A DNA stretch of 64,000 nucleotides from a virus. Shown piece by piece: positions 10,661-20,468 of the stretch. The notes beneath the pieces were generated by a model that searched no databases, was not told the origin of the DNA, and worked only from the letters and a program-made list of their open reading frames with translations. Positions within the stretch are counted from its first letter, which is position 1, and each line of letters opens with the position of its first letter. The stretch spans positions 1 through 64,000 of IMG/VR virus record IMGVR_UViG_3300031521_000018; one strand, 5' to 3'. The translations under genes and the position numbers were made by a program.

Positions 10661-10911
10661 AATTTTCTATATTTTAAAATTATTAAATCATATATTAATT
10701 CCCACAAAAATCGTGCCAAGTTTATTATTATATATGTCAATTCGTGTATTTATTAACAAAACTTAACAGGAAAACCAAAATTTTAACATTATTTAACATC
10801 ATGCATGTATATTTGACATTATTTTATAAATACAAGGCAGCCAACGTATCATCACGACATGTTGGCTGCGGGGAGAAAAGAAGAAAGAAGGAGCACGAGA
10901 AAATTTTTAGT
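10661..10911. other. Intergenic region with a 9-bp hairpin
   Basis: This 251-bp gap separates the polyvalent-protein gene from the ligase operon, both on the minus strand. A perfect 9-bp inverted repeat (10837-10845 GCAGCCAAC and 10861-10869, 15-base loop) lies 43 bp after the upstream stop. On the minus strand it runs into T/A-rich sequence, so it may be that gene's terminator. The remaining AT-rich part probably carries the promoter of the ligase operon. A TTGACA and AT-rich stretch is present on the minus strand near 10740, but the spacing fits no consensus well. Confidence 0.4.
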
Positions 10912-13900
10912 TTACATGTATTGTAAAATTATGTTCTTTGGGAATATTTCTTTAACCTCTGCATCAATAAATTTTTGTATATTATCCTCAAAAGTATCTG
11001 CATCAGATTCATCCTCTGTTTCAGTATAACCTTTGATAAAACTGTTTACATAATCAATATCCATGTATTCATCAAAAATTTCTTGAGGCAAATCATATCC
11101 ACCTCTAACAATAATAGCCTGAACTTTATAAATCTTATCATCTTGATCACTTTCATTTACTTTACCTTTAAGACCAATGATCTTTTTAAATTCATCTATT
11201 GATAAATCTGTCATAAGATTAAAAGTACTATCGGCATTGCGTTTTAGAGTTGCAATATGATTATCTTTCCCAACATAAACCAATACCAAATTTTCAGTAT
11301 CAATTGTGTTAAAATTATTACCACCGCTTGACTGTAATTTTAACACAATTGAATTATCAACTTGTGTATATTCATGGCTAAATTCTTTAGATTTTGATAT
11401 TTGATTTGCCACATTATCTCCAAAGTCCTCATTTACTGATTTAGTAGGGTCAACACCCATTTGATTGGCATAATCATCAATTTCTTCCATTGAAATCCAT
11501 TCAGGTTTTTCAGTAAATGAATCCCATAATGCTTTCATAAGTTCTATTTGCTTGGCTTCATCATCCATAAACAAATGTTTACTACTCTTACCACCATTAC
11601 CTAAGTAATATTCACAATCTGATTGCATTCTTCCAAGTAACTGATATTTGAATTTATCATCCTTTTGAGTATATTCTGATAAGTAATTATCACCAACATT
11701 TTCATTAATTGGTTTTGAGCTATCAATCAAAGATTTTAATTTGTCTAAGTCCCAATACCATGTATCATTTATAGATGGTGCTTTATAAACTTTTGTTTCC
11801 TGTCCACCACTTGTATCAACTTTACTATGGATTGTTACACCGTTATACTCAGTATTATCATCTTCATTTACAGCATTTGGATTATTCAAAGCATTTAACA
11901 TACTTTTTGCCGTAACCAAGTCATTACCATCATAAACAATTTGATCATCAATAGGTTTTGTTGTATCTTTGACAATAAAATTTCCGTTTTCTGCATTTTC
12001 CATAGTTCCACGAGAATTATTATCATTACCCTCGTTGACTGAATCTAATTTGAGATACTGTTTAAGTTTATCCTTTTTAATAGTTATTGTTTTATCATAA
12101 TCATCAGTTGCTTTACTAGTTCCATTTTTGAATCCGATGGTAAAATCATCACCATCTTCTTTAAGTATAGTTCCTGTTCCATTCATTACACCTGACAAAG
12201 CTTGTGCTTTAAATGAATCACCAACAGCACATTCATTAATTTTTCCTTTTTTGTCAACATTATCAAGATTTGTAATTTTTACTGATTTTTCATCAAGCTC
12301 AACCTGAAATACTGTACCAAATTTTTCATTAGTATCACGACCTGCAGTTTTTAAAAATAATTGTTTGCCCTCACCACCAACAGGTGCATCAAGGTCAAAT
12401 TTCAAGACACCTTTACCATCCCAATCATTTATTTTTGTCCTAGCAAGTTCTGTTGCAGCGGTATAAGATTCAGAATTTGTATCCTCATTAACAGCATTGT
12501 CTTTCATAAATGTTGAATTCCATTTATTTGCAAATTCATCGGCAGCAGCAACAGCCTCAGCAACTGTATTAAACTGTTTATCTTTTAAACCTCTGAGTTC
12601 ATTTCTGTACTCATTAAACTCTTGAGAAGTTATCGCTGAATGCACGCTACCTTCATCAACTAAGAATTTACTTGTATTTTTATCAAGTACTATAGACATT
12701 GACTTGATTCTAAGATTAGAATCTTTCAAGGTTTTATCATTACCATAAACTTTGTGATAATTTCCTTCAACACCTTTATTGTCTTCAACGCCATCAATAG
12801 TGTGTTTATAAGATTCTTCCAAACCATTACCATAACTTGTAAGTTCTTGTAATTTTGCTTCATAATCGTTAGAATCCTCATTTATTGATTCAACCGATTT
12901 ATAGATTTCAAAAGTTTTGCTTATAATATCCTTATAACCCTGTTCATCGATCATTGAATCATCTTCACCAATATAACCAAGCTCTTTAGCTATCCAAGTT
13001 GAAACCCTATCAATAACACCCGCCTTTTTATCAGCGTTTTGTAGTTCAGCACCCACTTTGGTAATAAGTTCATCTGAAAGTTCAGGAAATTGACCCTTTA
13101 TTTTATCAATTAATGAATTATCTGATTCATTTACAGAATCATTGTACCAAGCAAATGATATGTCATACCAAAATTCACCATCAATATCAGATTTAAATCT
13201 TTTAACATCCTTATTAAACTCGTATCTATCAACCAAATTATATGAAATATTATTACATTTTAGATATAAATCAGTTTCATGATGGTCGATTTCTTCGGGC
13301 AACATATGTGCTTTAGCTTGTGCAAAAATATCAAAATCATTACTTTCATTTACACTTTCAGCCACATAATCAACAATACCAGATTCAAAATATTTTACAG
13401 CTAAATCATTAAGATTGTTTTGTAAATCTTTATCAATACCATCTTTTCCATCAGGAGAATTTAATTCTATATACACACCATATCCTGATATTGTATCTGA
13501 ATCTTTTGAAATAGTCAAATCAATTGTTCCGCCATTATAAAAGAAATCATTTAAACGGACTTCATCAAATTTATCCTTATTTTTTTCAACAAAATTTGAG
13601 TCAAAGTTATCATAAAGTTCCTGTGTGGAACTTAAGTCGAAAGTTCCAATATTTAAATCCAAGTCAGAACTTTCGTTTATTTTCCTTGACAAGTGATAAT
13701 ATTTTTGCTCAAGTGCTGAAAATTCCTCGTTGATTTTTTGACACGAAAGCTTACCTTTACCATTTTCAAAAACTTTTCTAGCCTCAACAAACAATCGGTT
13801 GTTTTCCTTACGATAATTTTCAAGTACAGCAAATATTTCGCTTTTTTTGCTAACTATATTTTTTAAGGTTACGAATTCAAAATTATTATGAGCTATATGA

Positions 13901-14049
13901 TTGTCTGATAAAAATCCATTCAATTTTTCATTAATAGCTTTTGAGTCTTTGGAATTCAAAATTTTGTGGTTTTCGTTTACAAATTTTTTAAAATTCGCTT
14001 TAACCTCTGTAGTGCTATTATCAACTATTTTTTTAACTTTGGTGATCAT
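10912..14049 (-). CDS. Polyvalent multi-domain protein with serial [VI]NE processing motifs
   Basis: This 1045-residue acidic protein is built of short modules. Residues about 800-870 (RMQSDCEYYLGNGG ... KPEWISMEEIDDYANQMG) strongly resemble LPD11, a domain of large 'polyvalent' proteins of phages and conjugative elements. Residues 243-302 (PEEIDHHETDLYLKC ... GEFWYDISFAWY) look like another recurring module. The tripeptides VNE or INE, usually followed by S, D, N or G, end at residues 26, 41, 108, 126, 235, 308, 391, 522, 606, 673, 729, 783, 874 and 966, mostly at domain borders. T4-type prohead proteases cut after (I/L)xE. I therefore infer a head-packaged, protease-cleaved, possibly injected polyprotein. 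Confidence 0.7.
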   Translation of the reverse strand: MITKVKKIVDNSTTEVKANFKKFVNENHKILNSKDSKAINEKLNGFLSDNHIAHNNFEFVTLKNIVSKKSEIFAVLENYRKENNRLFVEARKVFENGKGKLSCQKINEEFSALEQKYYHLSRKINESSDLDLNIGTFDLSSTQELYDNFDSNFVEKNKDKFDEVRLNDFFYNGGTIDLTISKDSDTISGYGVYIELNSPDGKDGIDKDLQNNLNDLAVKYFESGIVDYVAESVNESNDFDIFAQAKAHMLPEEIDHHETDLYLKCNNISYNLVDRYEFNKDVKRFKSDIDGEFWYDISFAWYNDSVNESDNSLIDKIKGQFPELSDELITKVGAELQNADKKAGVIDRVSTWIAKELGYIGEDDSMIDEQGYKDIISKTFEIYKSVESINEDSNDYEAKLQELTSYGNGLEESYKHTIDGVEDNKGVEGNYHKVYGNDKTLKDSNLRIKSMSIVLDKNTSKFLVDEGSVHSAITSQEFNEYRNELRGLKDKQFNTVAEAVAAADEFANKWNSTFMKDNAVNEDTNSESYTAATELARTKINDWDGKGVLKFDLDAPVGGEGKQLFLKTAGRDTNEKFGTVFQVELDEKSVKITNLDNVDKKGKINECAVGDSFKAQALSGVMNGTGTILKEDGDDFTIGFKNGTSKATDDYDKTITIKKDKLKQYLKLDSVNEGNDNNSRGTMENAENGNFIVKDTTKPIDDQIVYDGNDLVTAKSMLNALNNPNAVNEDDNTEYNGVTIHSKVDTSGGQETKVYKAPSINDTWYWDLDKLKSLIDSSKPINENVGDNYLSEYTQKDDKFKYQLLGRMQSDCEYYLGNGGKSSKHLFMDDEAKQIELMKALWDSFTEKPEWISMEEIDDYANQMGVDPTKSVNEDFGDNVANQISKSKEFSHEYTQVDNSIVLKLQSSGGNNFNTIDTENLVLVYVGKDNHIATLKRNADSTFNLMTDLSIDEFKKIIGLKGKVNESDQDDKIYKVQAIIVRGGYDLPQEIFDEYMDIDYVNSFIKGYTETEDESDADTFEDNIQKFIDAEVKEIFPKNIILQYM

Positions 14050-14071
14050 TGTTGTATATTTTAGTTAATTA

Positions 14072-15070
14072 TTATTTTAAGAGTTTGATGTTATTAAGGT
14101 TTTTCCCCGAAACCATATAATAGTTTTCGTTTATTCCTTTTATTATATTTATATTGGATAATGATGTTAGTAATCTCCTACATTCATTTATAGGAAACAG
14201 TTTTGTATATAATATCAAAAGATTTTCGTTTATTCTTGTGCCATATTGGCTTTGTATTGATTGCCAAAATTGGTCAACATCTGATTGAGTTGAATTATTA
14301 CTTACTAGTAATGAATCTTGTTGTTCGGGTGAAATAGGTGATAAATATCGTGAAATCTGACCCGCAGGGTGTCTTACCACCTCTTCTGAAAGTTCAGACC
14401 GCATGGAAAATCTAAAGCTAGCTGTATAATCACCCGTAAATATAGAATAAAGGAACGTAATGGATTGATCATCCATTTCTTCCAATTTCCTTATTTTATC
14501 AGATACATTATCACTTTCCAAAATAGCATCATTTCCTAAAATATCTCTTGTTATACTTGCCGATTCAACATTCTCAATAAATCCCTTATCAAACATATTT
14601 TTTGAATCGAAGTATTCAATTATAGATTCTCTTACGCTTTCTTTGAGTTCACAGCTAAGCTCAATATCATAGACATTATTGAAATTGATAGATGATTCTA
14701 TATTCAACAAAATTTGGTTTATGCTTGATAAGTCAATAGCAGTAAGATTATCAATATCAAAATACATGAGTTCTTGATAAGTAAAGAAATTTGAAAGAAA
14801 GACCGTTAAATCTATTTTTGATTTAAAATAACTTCTACAACAATCTAAAATAGAACTATATATAAGACTCAACTGTGGCTCTGAAAGATTGGGTAATTTT
14901 TTAATAAGCGAATCAGTATCTTTCCCATCTATAAATTCTCTTATGATATTAAGTAATATCATATCGGAATCAGGAATGTTTACATCATTTATTGCAGAGT
15001 CAATTTGATTTAATAAATCAAAGGTTTGTGATTCTCTGATTTTGTCTTGTATAAGGTCAATTATTTCCAT
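14072..15070 (-). CDS. Hypothetical protein upstream of polyvalent gene, with C-terminal INE motifs
   Basis: This is a 332-residue, mainly helical, acidic protein without membrane segments. The last 55 residues hold three INE tripeptides (residues 280-282, 294-296 and 313-315), the motif repeated in the next gene of the operon. The gene therefore may also be processed in the prohead. It lies 22 bp upstream of the polyvalent gene, and its own start is preceded by a TTTAAATA box (15097-15090). A head-internal or core protein is a reasonable guess but no family is recognised. Confidence 0.5.
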   Translation of the reverse strand: MEIIDLIQDKIRESQTFDLLNQIDSAINDVNIPDSDMILLNIIREFIDGKDTDSLIKKLPNLSEPQLSLIYSSILDCCRSYFKSKIDLTVFLSNFFTYQELMYFDIDNLTAIDLSSINQILLNIESSINFNNVYDIELSCELKESVRESIIEYFDSKNMFDKGFIENVESASITRDILGNDAILESDNVSDKIRKLEEMDDQSITFLYSIFTGDYTASFRFSMRSELSEEVVRHPAGQISRYLSPISPEQQDSLLVSNNSTQSDVDQFWQSIQSQYGTRINENLLILYTKLFPINECRRLLTSLSNINIIKGINENYYMVSGKNLNNIKLLK

Positions 15071-15143
15071 AATTTTATTTTATTTTATTTATTTAAACCC
15101 AAGCAAATTTCATATATGTAAATAATAAAATAATTTTACAAAT
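15071..15143. promoter_or_regulatory. Divergent promoter region with late-type box
   Basis: This 73-bp AT-only spacer separates a minus-strand and a plus-strand gene. TTTAAATA is read on the minus strand at 15097-15090, 19 bp before the ATG at 15070. A related TGTAAATAATAAAAT lies before the plus-strand ATG at 15144. T4 late promoters are TATAAATA, so a similar sigma-like factor is plausible. Confidence 0.4.
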
Positions 15144-16499
15144 ATGATAGATGCTGTAGTAATTTTTAATCCTGAAATAGAGCTTTCTGAATTATCCGTA
15201 CCAAATTCTGAGGAAAAGAAAGAATATAACAGTACAAACCCAAATATGGCTTTGGGTTTGTACTCACCTATAATACAAATAAATGATAAATATTTCGACC
15301 ATTATTCAATAACAAGTTCTGTAATAGAGGTAGGAGATTTTTTGCCAAAGTTAACTATATCTATTAAAGATGATGAAAGAATATTATCAAATCAAGCGGC
15401 TGTAACTGATTCCATAGTTAAACTGTTTGTTAGAAGTAAAAATAAGGATTTCAAGCCAATAAGGCAAGATTACAAGATTACATCTTTTTCAAAGTTTGAT
15501 TCAATAGTTTATATAACGGCTGTTTTAAATTTACCTGATCTATTCAATGAAAAGATAATAAGTTATGGTAAATTATCAAGCTTTGATACATTAAAGAAAA
15601 TAGCCAAAGATTTAAAATTAGGATTTGCATCAAATGAAACGTCAACCAACGATTCAATGTGTCATGTTTGTCCGTCATTATCATTATCAGATTTTATACA
15701 AAATGACATAATACCATCAATTTATAAAGATGATAGTTCTTTCTTTAAAGTATTCATAGATCAGTTTTACTATCTTAATATAATAGAAATCAATAAAATG
15801 GTAGTTACAGATGGAGAATTACAAAAAATAACGTCAATAAAGGAAATAGCCCTTGGTGATGTTATGAATGGTGAAGAGGATGATGGAACTTTAGAGGAAT
15901 TTTTCTTACATAATATAGATGATTTCGGTAGAACCAATTTTATAGCCGATTACAACAATAAAAATAGCTTAGGTAGTGCTATAAATAGCATAGGTAGTAA
16001 ATTGTATTTACAAATGTATGAAAAAACCGATGAAGAATTCAAGGAATTTTATATAAAACCTCTATTAACTGAGGGAAGTAAAGAAAAATATAAAACAAAT
16101 GAAATAATAAATGAAATAATAAAGACTGTGCATTTTGGTGAGCAAAACAACATAAACGTTCATAAAAATTATTTTGCCGCTAAAGGGCTTAATGAGATAA
16201 ATATAACCTCTCTACTTAATTATAAGCTATCAGTAAGTTTAACTACAATAAACCCCGCCATTAGATGCTTCATGCAAATTCCAATAATCATACAAAACAG
16301 AGATGTAGATCAATTTTTACATAACGACCCAAATGACGAAAATAATGATCTACAATATAATGAAAAATTAAAAAAAGAAATAGTTGTTGATAAGTTTGTT
16401 AGTGGTTTTTATATATCAACAAAAATAAGATATATATTTACAGGTATGAACATAATTACGATGGATATAGATTGCAATAAGAGAGATTTTGCTGAATAA
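15144..16499 (+). CDS. Baseplate hub-like protein (gp27/gpD type)
   Basis: This encodes 451 residues. Residues about 35-130 resemble the first barrel of hub proteins (a beta-rich stretch ending in KLFVRSKNKDFKPIRQDYKI). The segment near 143-215 (LSSFDTLKKIAKDLKLGFASN, followed by SLSDFIQNDIIPSIYKDD and SFFKVFIDQFYYLNIIEIN) matches the way phage hub or late-control proteins place a short helix-rich insertion before a 'sole ID' domain. The gene lies alone on the plus strand among minus-strand virion genes. A role at the centre of the baseplate, threading the tube and spike, is inferred. The assignment rests on pattern memory, not a search. Confidence 0.5.
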   Translation: MIDAVVIFNPEIELSELSVPNSEEKKEYNSTNPNMALGLYSPIIQINDKYFDHYSITSSVIEVGDFLPKLTISIKDDERILSNQAAVTDSIVKLFVRSKNKDFKPIRQDYKITSFSKFDSIVYITAVLNLPDLFNEKIISYGKLSSFDTLKKIAKDLKLGFASNETSTNDSMCHVCPSLSLSDFIQNDIIPSIYKDDSSFFKVFIDQFYYLNIIEINKMVVTDGELQKITSIKEIALGDVMNGEEDDGTLEEFFLHNIDDFGRTNFIADYNNKNSLGSAINSIGSKLYLQMYEKTDEEFKEFYIKPLLTEGSKEKYKTNEIINEIIKTVHFGEQNNINVHKNYFAAKGLNEINITSLLNYKLSVSLTTINPAIRCFMQIPIIIQNRDVDQFLHNDPNDENNDLQYNEKLKKEIVVDKFVSGFYISTKIRYIFTGMNIITMDIDCNKRDFAE

Positions 16500-16504
16500 A
16501 TATA

Positions 16505-17974
16505 TTATATTGAAATCTTACAAGTAGAATAATTGGCTATATACTCAATAGGTGTAGTATCAGACAAAACAGCATTAACAAGTCCGCTTACACCCCAATT
16601 TACTTCATTTGTTTGACCACCAAAACGCCTAGTAGTCTGTATAAAAAATCGGTTCATTGGCACAACAGTATTAGCGGGTATGTTAATACTAAAACTTTGA
16701 GCGGGTATAGTTAATGTCCAAGTATTGTGATCATTAACTATCGTACCTGAAACCAAAGTTTTACCCAAAACATAAAAAACAGCTGAATTTAAATCTTGTT
16801 CGTATTGGTAAGTATCATCCGCAATACTTTCTATAGTACTTAATGATATGCTAAGCGTTCCAACTATATCTCTTTTGGCGGTTAATGTTCCATCAGGATT
16901 AATAGTAAATAAATGCATAAAATTAGCATCGCTGCCAATAGGTAATGGTAATTCAATATATGGGTTGCCTGAATAAAAATCATTTCTTGATATTGTCAAG
17001 TTTTCAAATACAGATGGAATGTCATAACTATAAGCAGCATTTGGTGTTATTTCAACTGTAAACCCAAGTGTTGTTTTGGATATAGTTCTAAACTTTGCAT
17101 CCATGCCATCTGCTGAAAATTGTATGATATAATTAGCAGATGGTAAGGGTCGTACAAATACTACTGAGTAATCTCTTGCCGCACCTCCATAAATACTCAT
17201 TATATTTGCTCTTTGATATGCACTACTATCACCCGATAATACTTGCTTTCCTGTACCATCCCACCAATAATCACTTTCATAATCATTTATAATAAACAAA
17301 TTTGTACCAACTTTCATGTTAATAGGTAACGCATCTGAATCGTTTATCGGTACGCCACCTGTACCCGCTATCCAACTATCTAGTTCAGCAACAGTATGAA
17401 AGGCATATGACACTGTTGCACCTTGAGCTATTTCCTTTGTAAGTGCCAAATCTGTTGCTTTAGCAAACCATGTTACAGGTATTTTACCAAGCAATTTATT
17501 AGTATCAAATACGGCTATATGTGTTGCGGCTGATTGAATAACACCCTCTAATTTATTGATGAATAAACCTTCTGAACCCGTTGTAAGCAAAGGTTCATCT
17601 TGATTAAAAATTATAAAATACCCATTTGATATTCCGAAAATTCTGTCACCTCTATAATCAAGAAACATCAAATCTTCATCAGTTTTCTGTCTAAACAGTT
17701 TTGATGTGTCGATGGTTACAGTATTGTCTTCATTTATGATGAAATAATCCTTAAGGTAACTTCTATTTATAAGTTTCATGAATTCATTTTTGAATTCAGT
17801 AAAAGTTCCGTTGAATTGTGATGGTATACTATTTGTTGGATTTGATAGGTTTACATTACCATCCTTGTCCAAATTCGGTCCAATATTTGATAATGCAGGA
17901 TATAATGAAAAATTGATCATGTTCAACATTTCATCTACTTGTCCACCTGTATAAGGACTTTTATGTTCAGACAT
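16505..17974 (-). CDS. Tail-fibre-like protein
   Basis: This is a 489-residue beta-rich protein. Residues 195-250 (HTVAELDSWIAGTGG ... INMKVGTNLFIINDYESDYWWDGTG) are typical of fibre modules in Bacteroidetes phages, where a K-V-G-x-x-x-x-I-x-D-x-x-x-D-Y-W-W-D-G unit recurs. The N-terminal 60 residues are helical and could be the virion attachment region. It is convergent with the hub-like gene (six bases between stops). Receptor or virion attachment is inferred. Confidence 0.65.
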   Translation of the reverse strand: MSEHKSPYTGGQVDEMLNMINFSLYPALSNIGPNLDKDGNVNLSNPTNSIPSQFNGTFTEFKNEFMKLINRSYLKDYFIINEDNTVTIDTSKLFRQKTDEDLMFLDYRGDRIFGISNGYFIIFNQDEPLLTTGSEGLFINKLEGVIQSAATHIAVFDTNKLLGKIPVTWFAKATDLALTKEIAQGATVSYAFHTVAELDSWIAGTGGVPINDSDALPINMKVGTNLFIINDYESDYWWDGTGKQVLSGDSSAYQRANIMSIYGGAARDYSVVFVRPLPSANYIIQFSADGMDAKFRTISKTTLGFTVEITPNAAYSYDIPSVFENLTISRNDFYSGNPYIELPLPIGSDANFMHLFTINPDGTLTAKRDIVGTLSISLSTIESIADDTYQYEQDLNSAVFYVLGKTLVSGTIVNDHNTWTLTIPAQSFSINIPANTVVPMNRFFIQTTRRFGGQTNEVNWGVSGLVNAVLSDTTPIEYIANYSTCKISI

Positions 17975-18011
17975 ATGCGTTAGTTTTAATAATTTTATTT
18001 ATTTATTAAAA

Positions 18012-18848
18012 CTATCTATTGAATACTGATGTTAGATCACCTGAATCATCGGATTGTAAAGGCACTTTACCCATTATATCAGATATAGCATTCCAAAATT
18101 CTTGTGGGCAATATTGCGAAATATCATCCACAAGCTCTTGAAATTCAGGTAATTTTCTTACGTGTGTGATATTTACAGAGGTCATTATACAATCATCATT
18201 ACCAATCATTGCACAATATCCACCAAAATTACCATTCTTTAATTTTTTTCGTGCAAATGATAATGCCTCCTCTATTGTTATAAATTCTGTTAATACCAAT
18301 TGTGTCTGCCTCATTTGGGTTTTCATCATTGTAGTACCCAAGTTTTTAGTATGGTCATTTTGCTTGATTCCAACACGCACAGCATAAGATTGATCATCTT
18401 TCATATTGTATGCAAATTGTAAGAAAAGTAAATCGCCATCTATTTCATTCTCCTCACCATATAATTTAATAACAATTTCCCTAAAATAGTTTCCATCATA
18501 ATTATTTTCAAGACATGTCCTTACGTTATCGGGTATAAAAAGCTCAACTAAGCAATGATAATACCATTTAGCTAATTCGGGTACTATTACTTGATTTGAC
18601 CTGAACATAGCAACCTGAACCATTTTAAAAAAAGAATATTCATCTTCTATAATTGATACTTTTCCTATTTCATCAATGGTCATAGGTAGAACCTCAAAGA
18701 TGTTTATGACTGAATAATCACCACCCGTTCCCTCAGCCAAATCTATTGAGTGTACAAATCTCCTACGTTCATCTTTAAATCTTGATATGTCAATAGATGA
18801 ATGAACTAAGAAATACATATCAAGATCAAGCAGTGTTTCAGAATACAT
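18012..18848 (-). CDS. Terminase large subunit, nuclease domain only
   Basis: These 278 residues align by eye with the C-terminal half of T4 gp17. SIDLAEGTGGDYSVINIFEV corresponds to gp17 LDCSEGRGQDYHALHIIDV and holds the first catalytic Asp. CLENNYDG matches IELNSTG (catalytic Glu). IKQNDHTKNLGTTMMK matches the MKQTKRTKAVGCSTLK region, and GNDDCIM matches YHDDLVM (last Asp). The protein begins at the linker that joins ATPase and nuclease in gp17. The ATPase part is encoded 21 kb away (39500-40588), so the terminase works as separate polypeptides. No intein sequence is visible at either end. It cleaves concatemeric DNA during packaging. Confidence 0.85.
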   Translation of the reverse strand: MYSETLLDLDMYFLVHSSIDISRFKDERRRFVHSIDLAEGTGGDYSVINIFEVLPMTIDEIGKVSIIEDEYSFFKMVQVAMFRSNQVIVPELAKWYYHCLVELFIPDNVRTCLENNYDGNYFREIVIKLYGEENEIDGDLLFLQFAYNMKDDQSYAVRVGIKQNDHTKNLGTTMMKTQMRQTQLVLTEFITIEEALSFARKKLKNGNFGGYCAMIGNDDCIMTSVNITHVRKLPEFQELVDDISQYCPQEFWNAISDIMGKVPLQSDDSGDLTSVFNR

Positions 18849-18941
18849 AGAGTAATTTTTGTTTTTTATAATATATTTGCCTTTAATTAATCAACTATAT
18901 ATTATATTTTAAGTTATTTAAATAAACAAAATAAATTCTAT
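18849..18941. promoter_or_regulatory. Divergent promoter region
   Basis: This 93-bp, nearly pure A/T spacer lies between the terminase nuclease gene (minus) and a virion gene (plus). TTTAAATA at 18917-18924 is 17 bp before the plus ATG at 18942, in line with the same box before other structural genes. Confidence 0.4.
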
Positions 18942-20468
18942 ATGTCAAAAGCTGTTATAAGATTACAAGACGAGGTATTGTTAGAATACAATTATGCAGA
19001 AACAAATGAAAATGCTGTAAATAATGGCTTATTCGTTGTTGAAAATTTACATGATAATTCAAAGACAGTATTAAAGCCAAATCAAGATAGGTATACTGCA
19101 GAAGAAAATTCTAACAATCTAACCTTACTCAACGAGGATGGTGTATATGATTTATTAACAGTTGATTCAGATATACACAAAATAATTCCTAGTATATCTG
19201 ATACCTTTGTTATGAAGTACAATACTGTAAGGATAAATATAGCATCAGGATTCAATTTTATTGGTCATGATGGATTTAATCTGAAAGTATTCACTTATAC
19301 AAAATCGGGTCAAAAGGTGTACTTTGCCAATTTTGTGTATTTAAGAAAGTTTGCTGAGCTAATACAATATAATTCAAAGCCTATAAAATTATCAGAGGCT
19401 GTATTTGATAAATATATAGAGCTACAAATTCCTTCGCTTGAATATTGGTTAGAATTACAGAATGTTGAAAACGAGGATATATTATCAATTTTCAACGATA
19501 AATTAATAGTCGAAAATTCTTTATATTTTGAATATTCACTCATTCAGAATGGTGTTTATAACAACGGTTTTTATCAGTTTTTGTTGGTTGACACAATCAC
19601 AAACCAATTTATAACTCAAAACAAGTATACATCTTTGGCAGGATTTGTACAATTAGCTATCGATGGTGATTATTTCGAATTTCAGTTACAATATAATAAT
19701 GATCAAATTGAGGATTTCATTTTTAAGCTAAATTCCATTCCAGGAAATAATTTTTATTTAATTCATACTATTAAAGTAATTGAGCAGATAGGTGATGAAT
19801 ATATAATCACTGATGAATATACTACAATACAAAATTCAAATTATCAAAGATTGTATAAGTTCAAGCCTGTTATACAAAATTCAAGTCTATCATCAATATC
19901 AATAGATTATTCAGTACAGCTAATTAATAATGTTGATGGTATGGGTGTTACAATAGAATCATCTGTTTCAACTCAGGAAATATTCAGATTTAGCAATAGG
20001 CTTGTAAAACTTGATATACCATTAACTAAATTTGATGTTTACAATCACATCTCAAAATCACAGAGGAATATACAACAGCAAATTGACGAGGTAATAAAAA
20101 CAGTTGTAGTTAATCAATATGTTGAAAGATTGTCATTGAAAACTAACGGTGGAATATTAGAGATAGCACCACTTAAAAATAACTTGCTTTTATCGTTTAT
20201 TGATGAATCAAACGCACTGATTGAAATTTCAAACAGCCTTGTGTATTATCTTGTATTCCCAAACAAGTCGGCAAGTAGAATAGAAATTAAAGAAACTGTT
20301 AATTCATCAGTCAACAAGTCAAAAGGTCAATTGCTGTTTGTAATAGAAGAATCCACATCAAGTCAAATTTATGCTATTGGTAGTGGTAATTTATGTTATG
20401 TAATTGGAAAGTCAACTAACGGAAACAATGAGTCAATATTTAGTAAAATGTCCTTTACTTTGGATTAA
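18942..20468 (+). CDS. Virion-type protein of unknown role (508 aa)
   Basis: This is a soluble, beta-rich protein with many Asn, Tyr, Ser and Ile residues and no signal peptide. A short helical stretch near residues 370-395 (HISKSQRNIQQQIDEVIKTV) precedes a C-terminal beta domain. This is the layout of fibre, whisker or neck appendage proteins. It has its own late-type promoter box and faces the terminase nuclease gene divergently. I recognise no family; a structural role is inferred from composition and location. Confidence 0.5.
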   Translation: MSKAVIRLQDEVLLEYNYAETNENAVNNGLFVVENLHDNSKTVLKPNQDRYTAEENSNNLTLLNEDGVYDLLTVDSDIHKIIPSISDTFVMKYNTVRINIASGFNFIGHDGFNLKVFTYTKSGQKVYFANFVYLRKFAELIQYNSKPIKLSEAVFDKYIELQIPSLEYWLELQNVENEDILSIFNDKLIVENSLYFEYSLIQNGVYNNGFYQFLLVDTITNQFITQNKYTSLAGFVQLAIDGDYFEFQLQYNNDQIEDFIFKLNSIPGNNFYLIHTIKVIEQIGDEYIITDEYTTIQNSNYQRLYKFKPVIQNSSLSSISIDYSVQLINNVDGMGVTIESSVSTQEIFRFSNRLVKLDIPLTKFDVYNHISKSQRNIQQQIDEVIKTVVVNQYVERLSLKTNGGILEIAPLKNNLLLSFIDESNALIEISNSLVYYLVFPNKSASRIEIKETVNSSVNKSKGQLLFVIEESTSSQIYAIGSGNLCYVIGKSTNGNNESIFSKMSFTLD

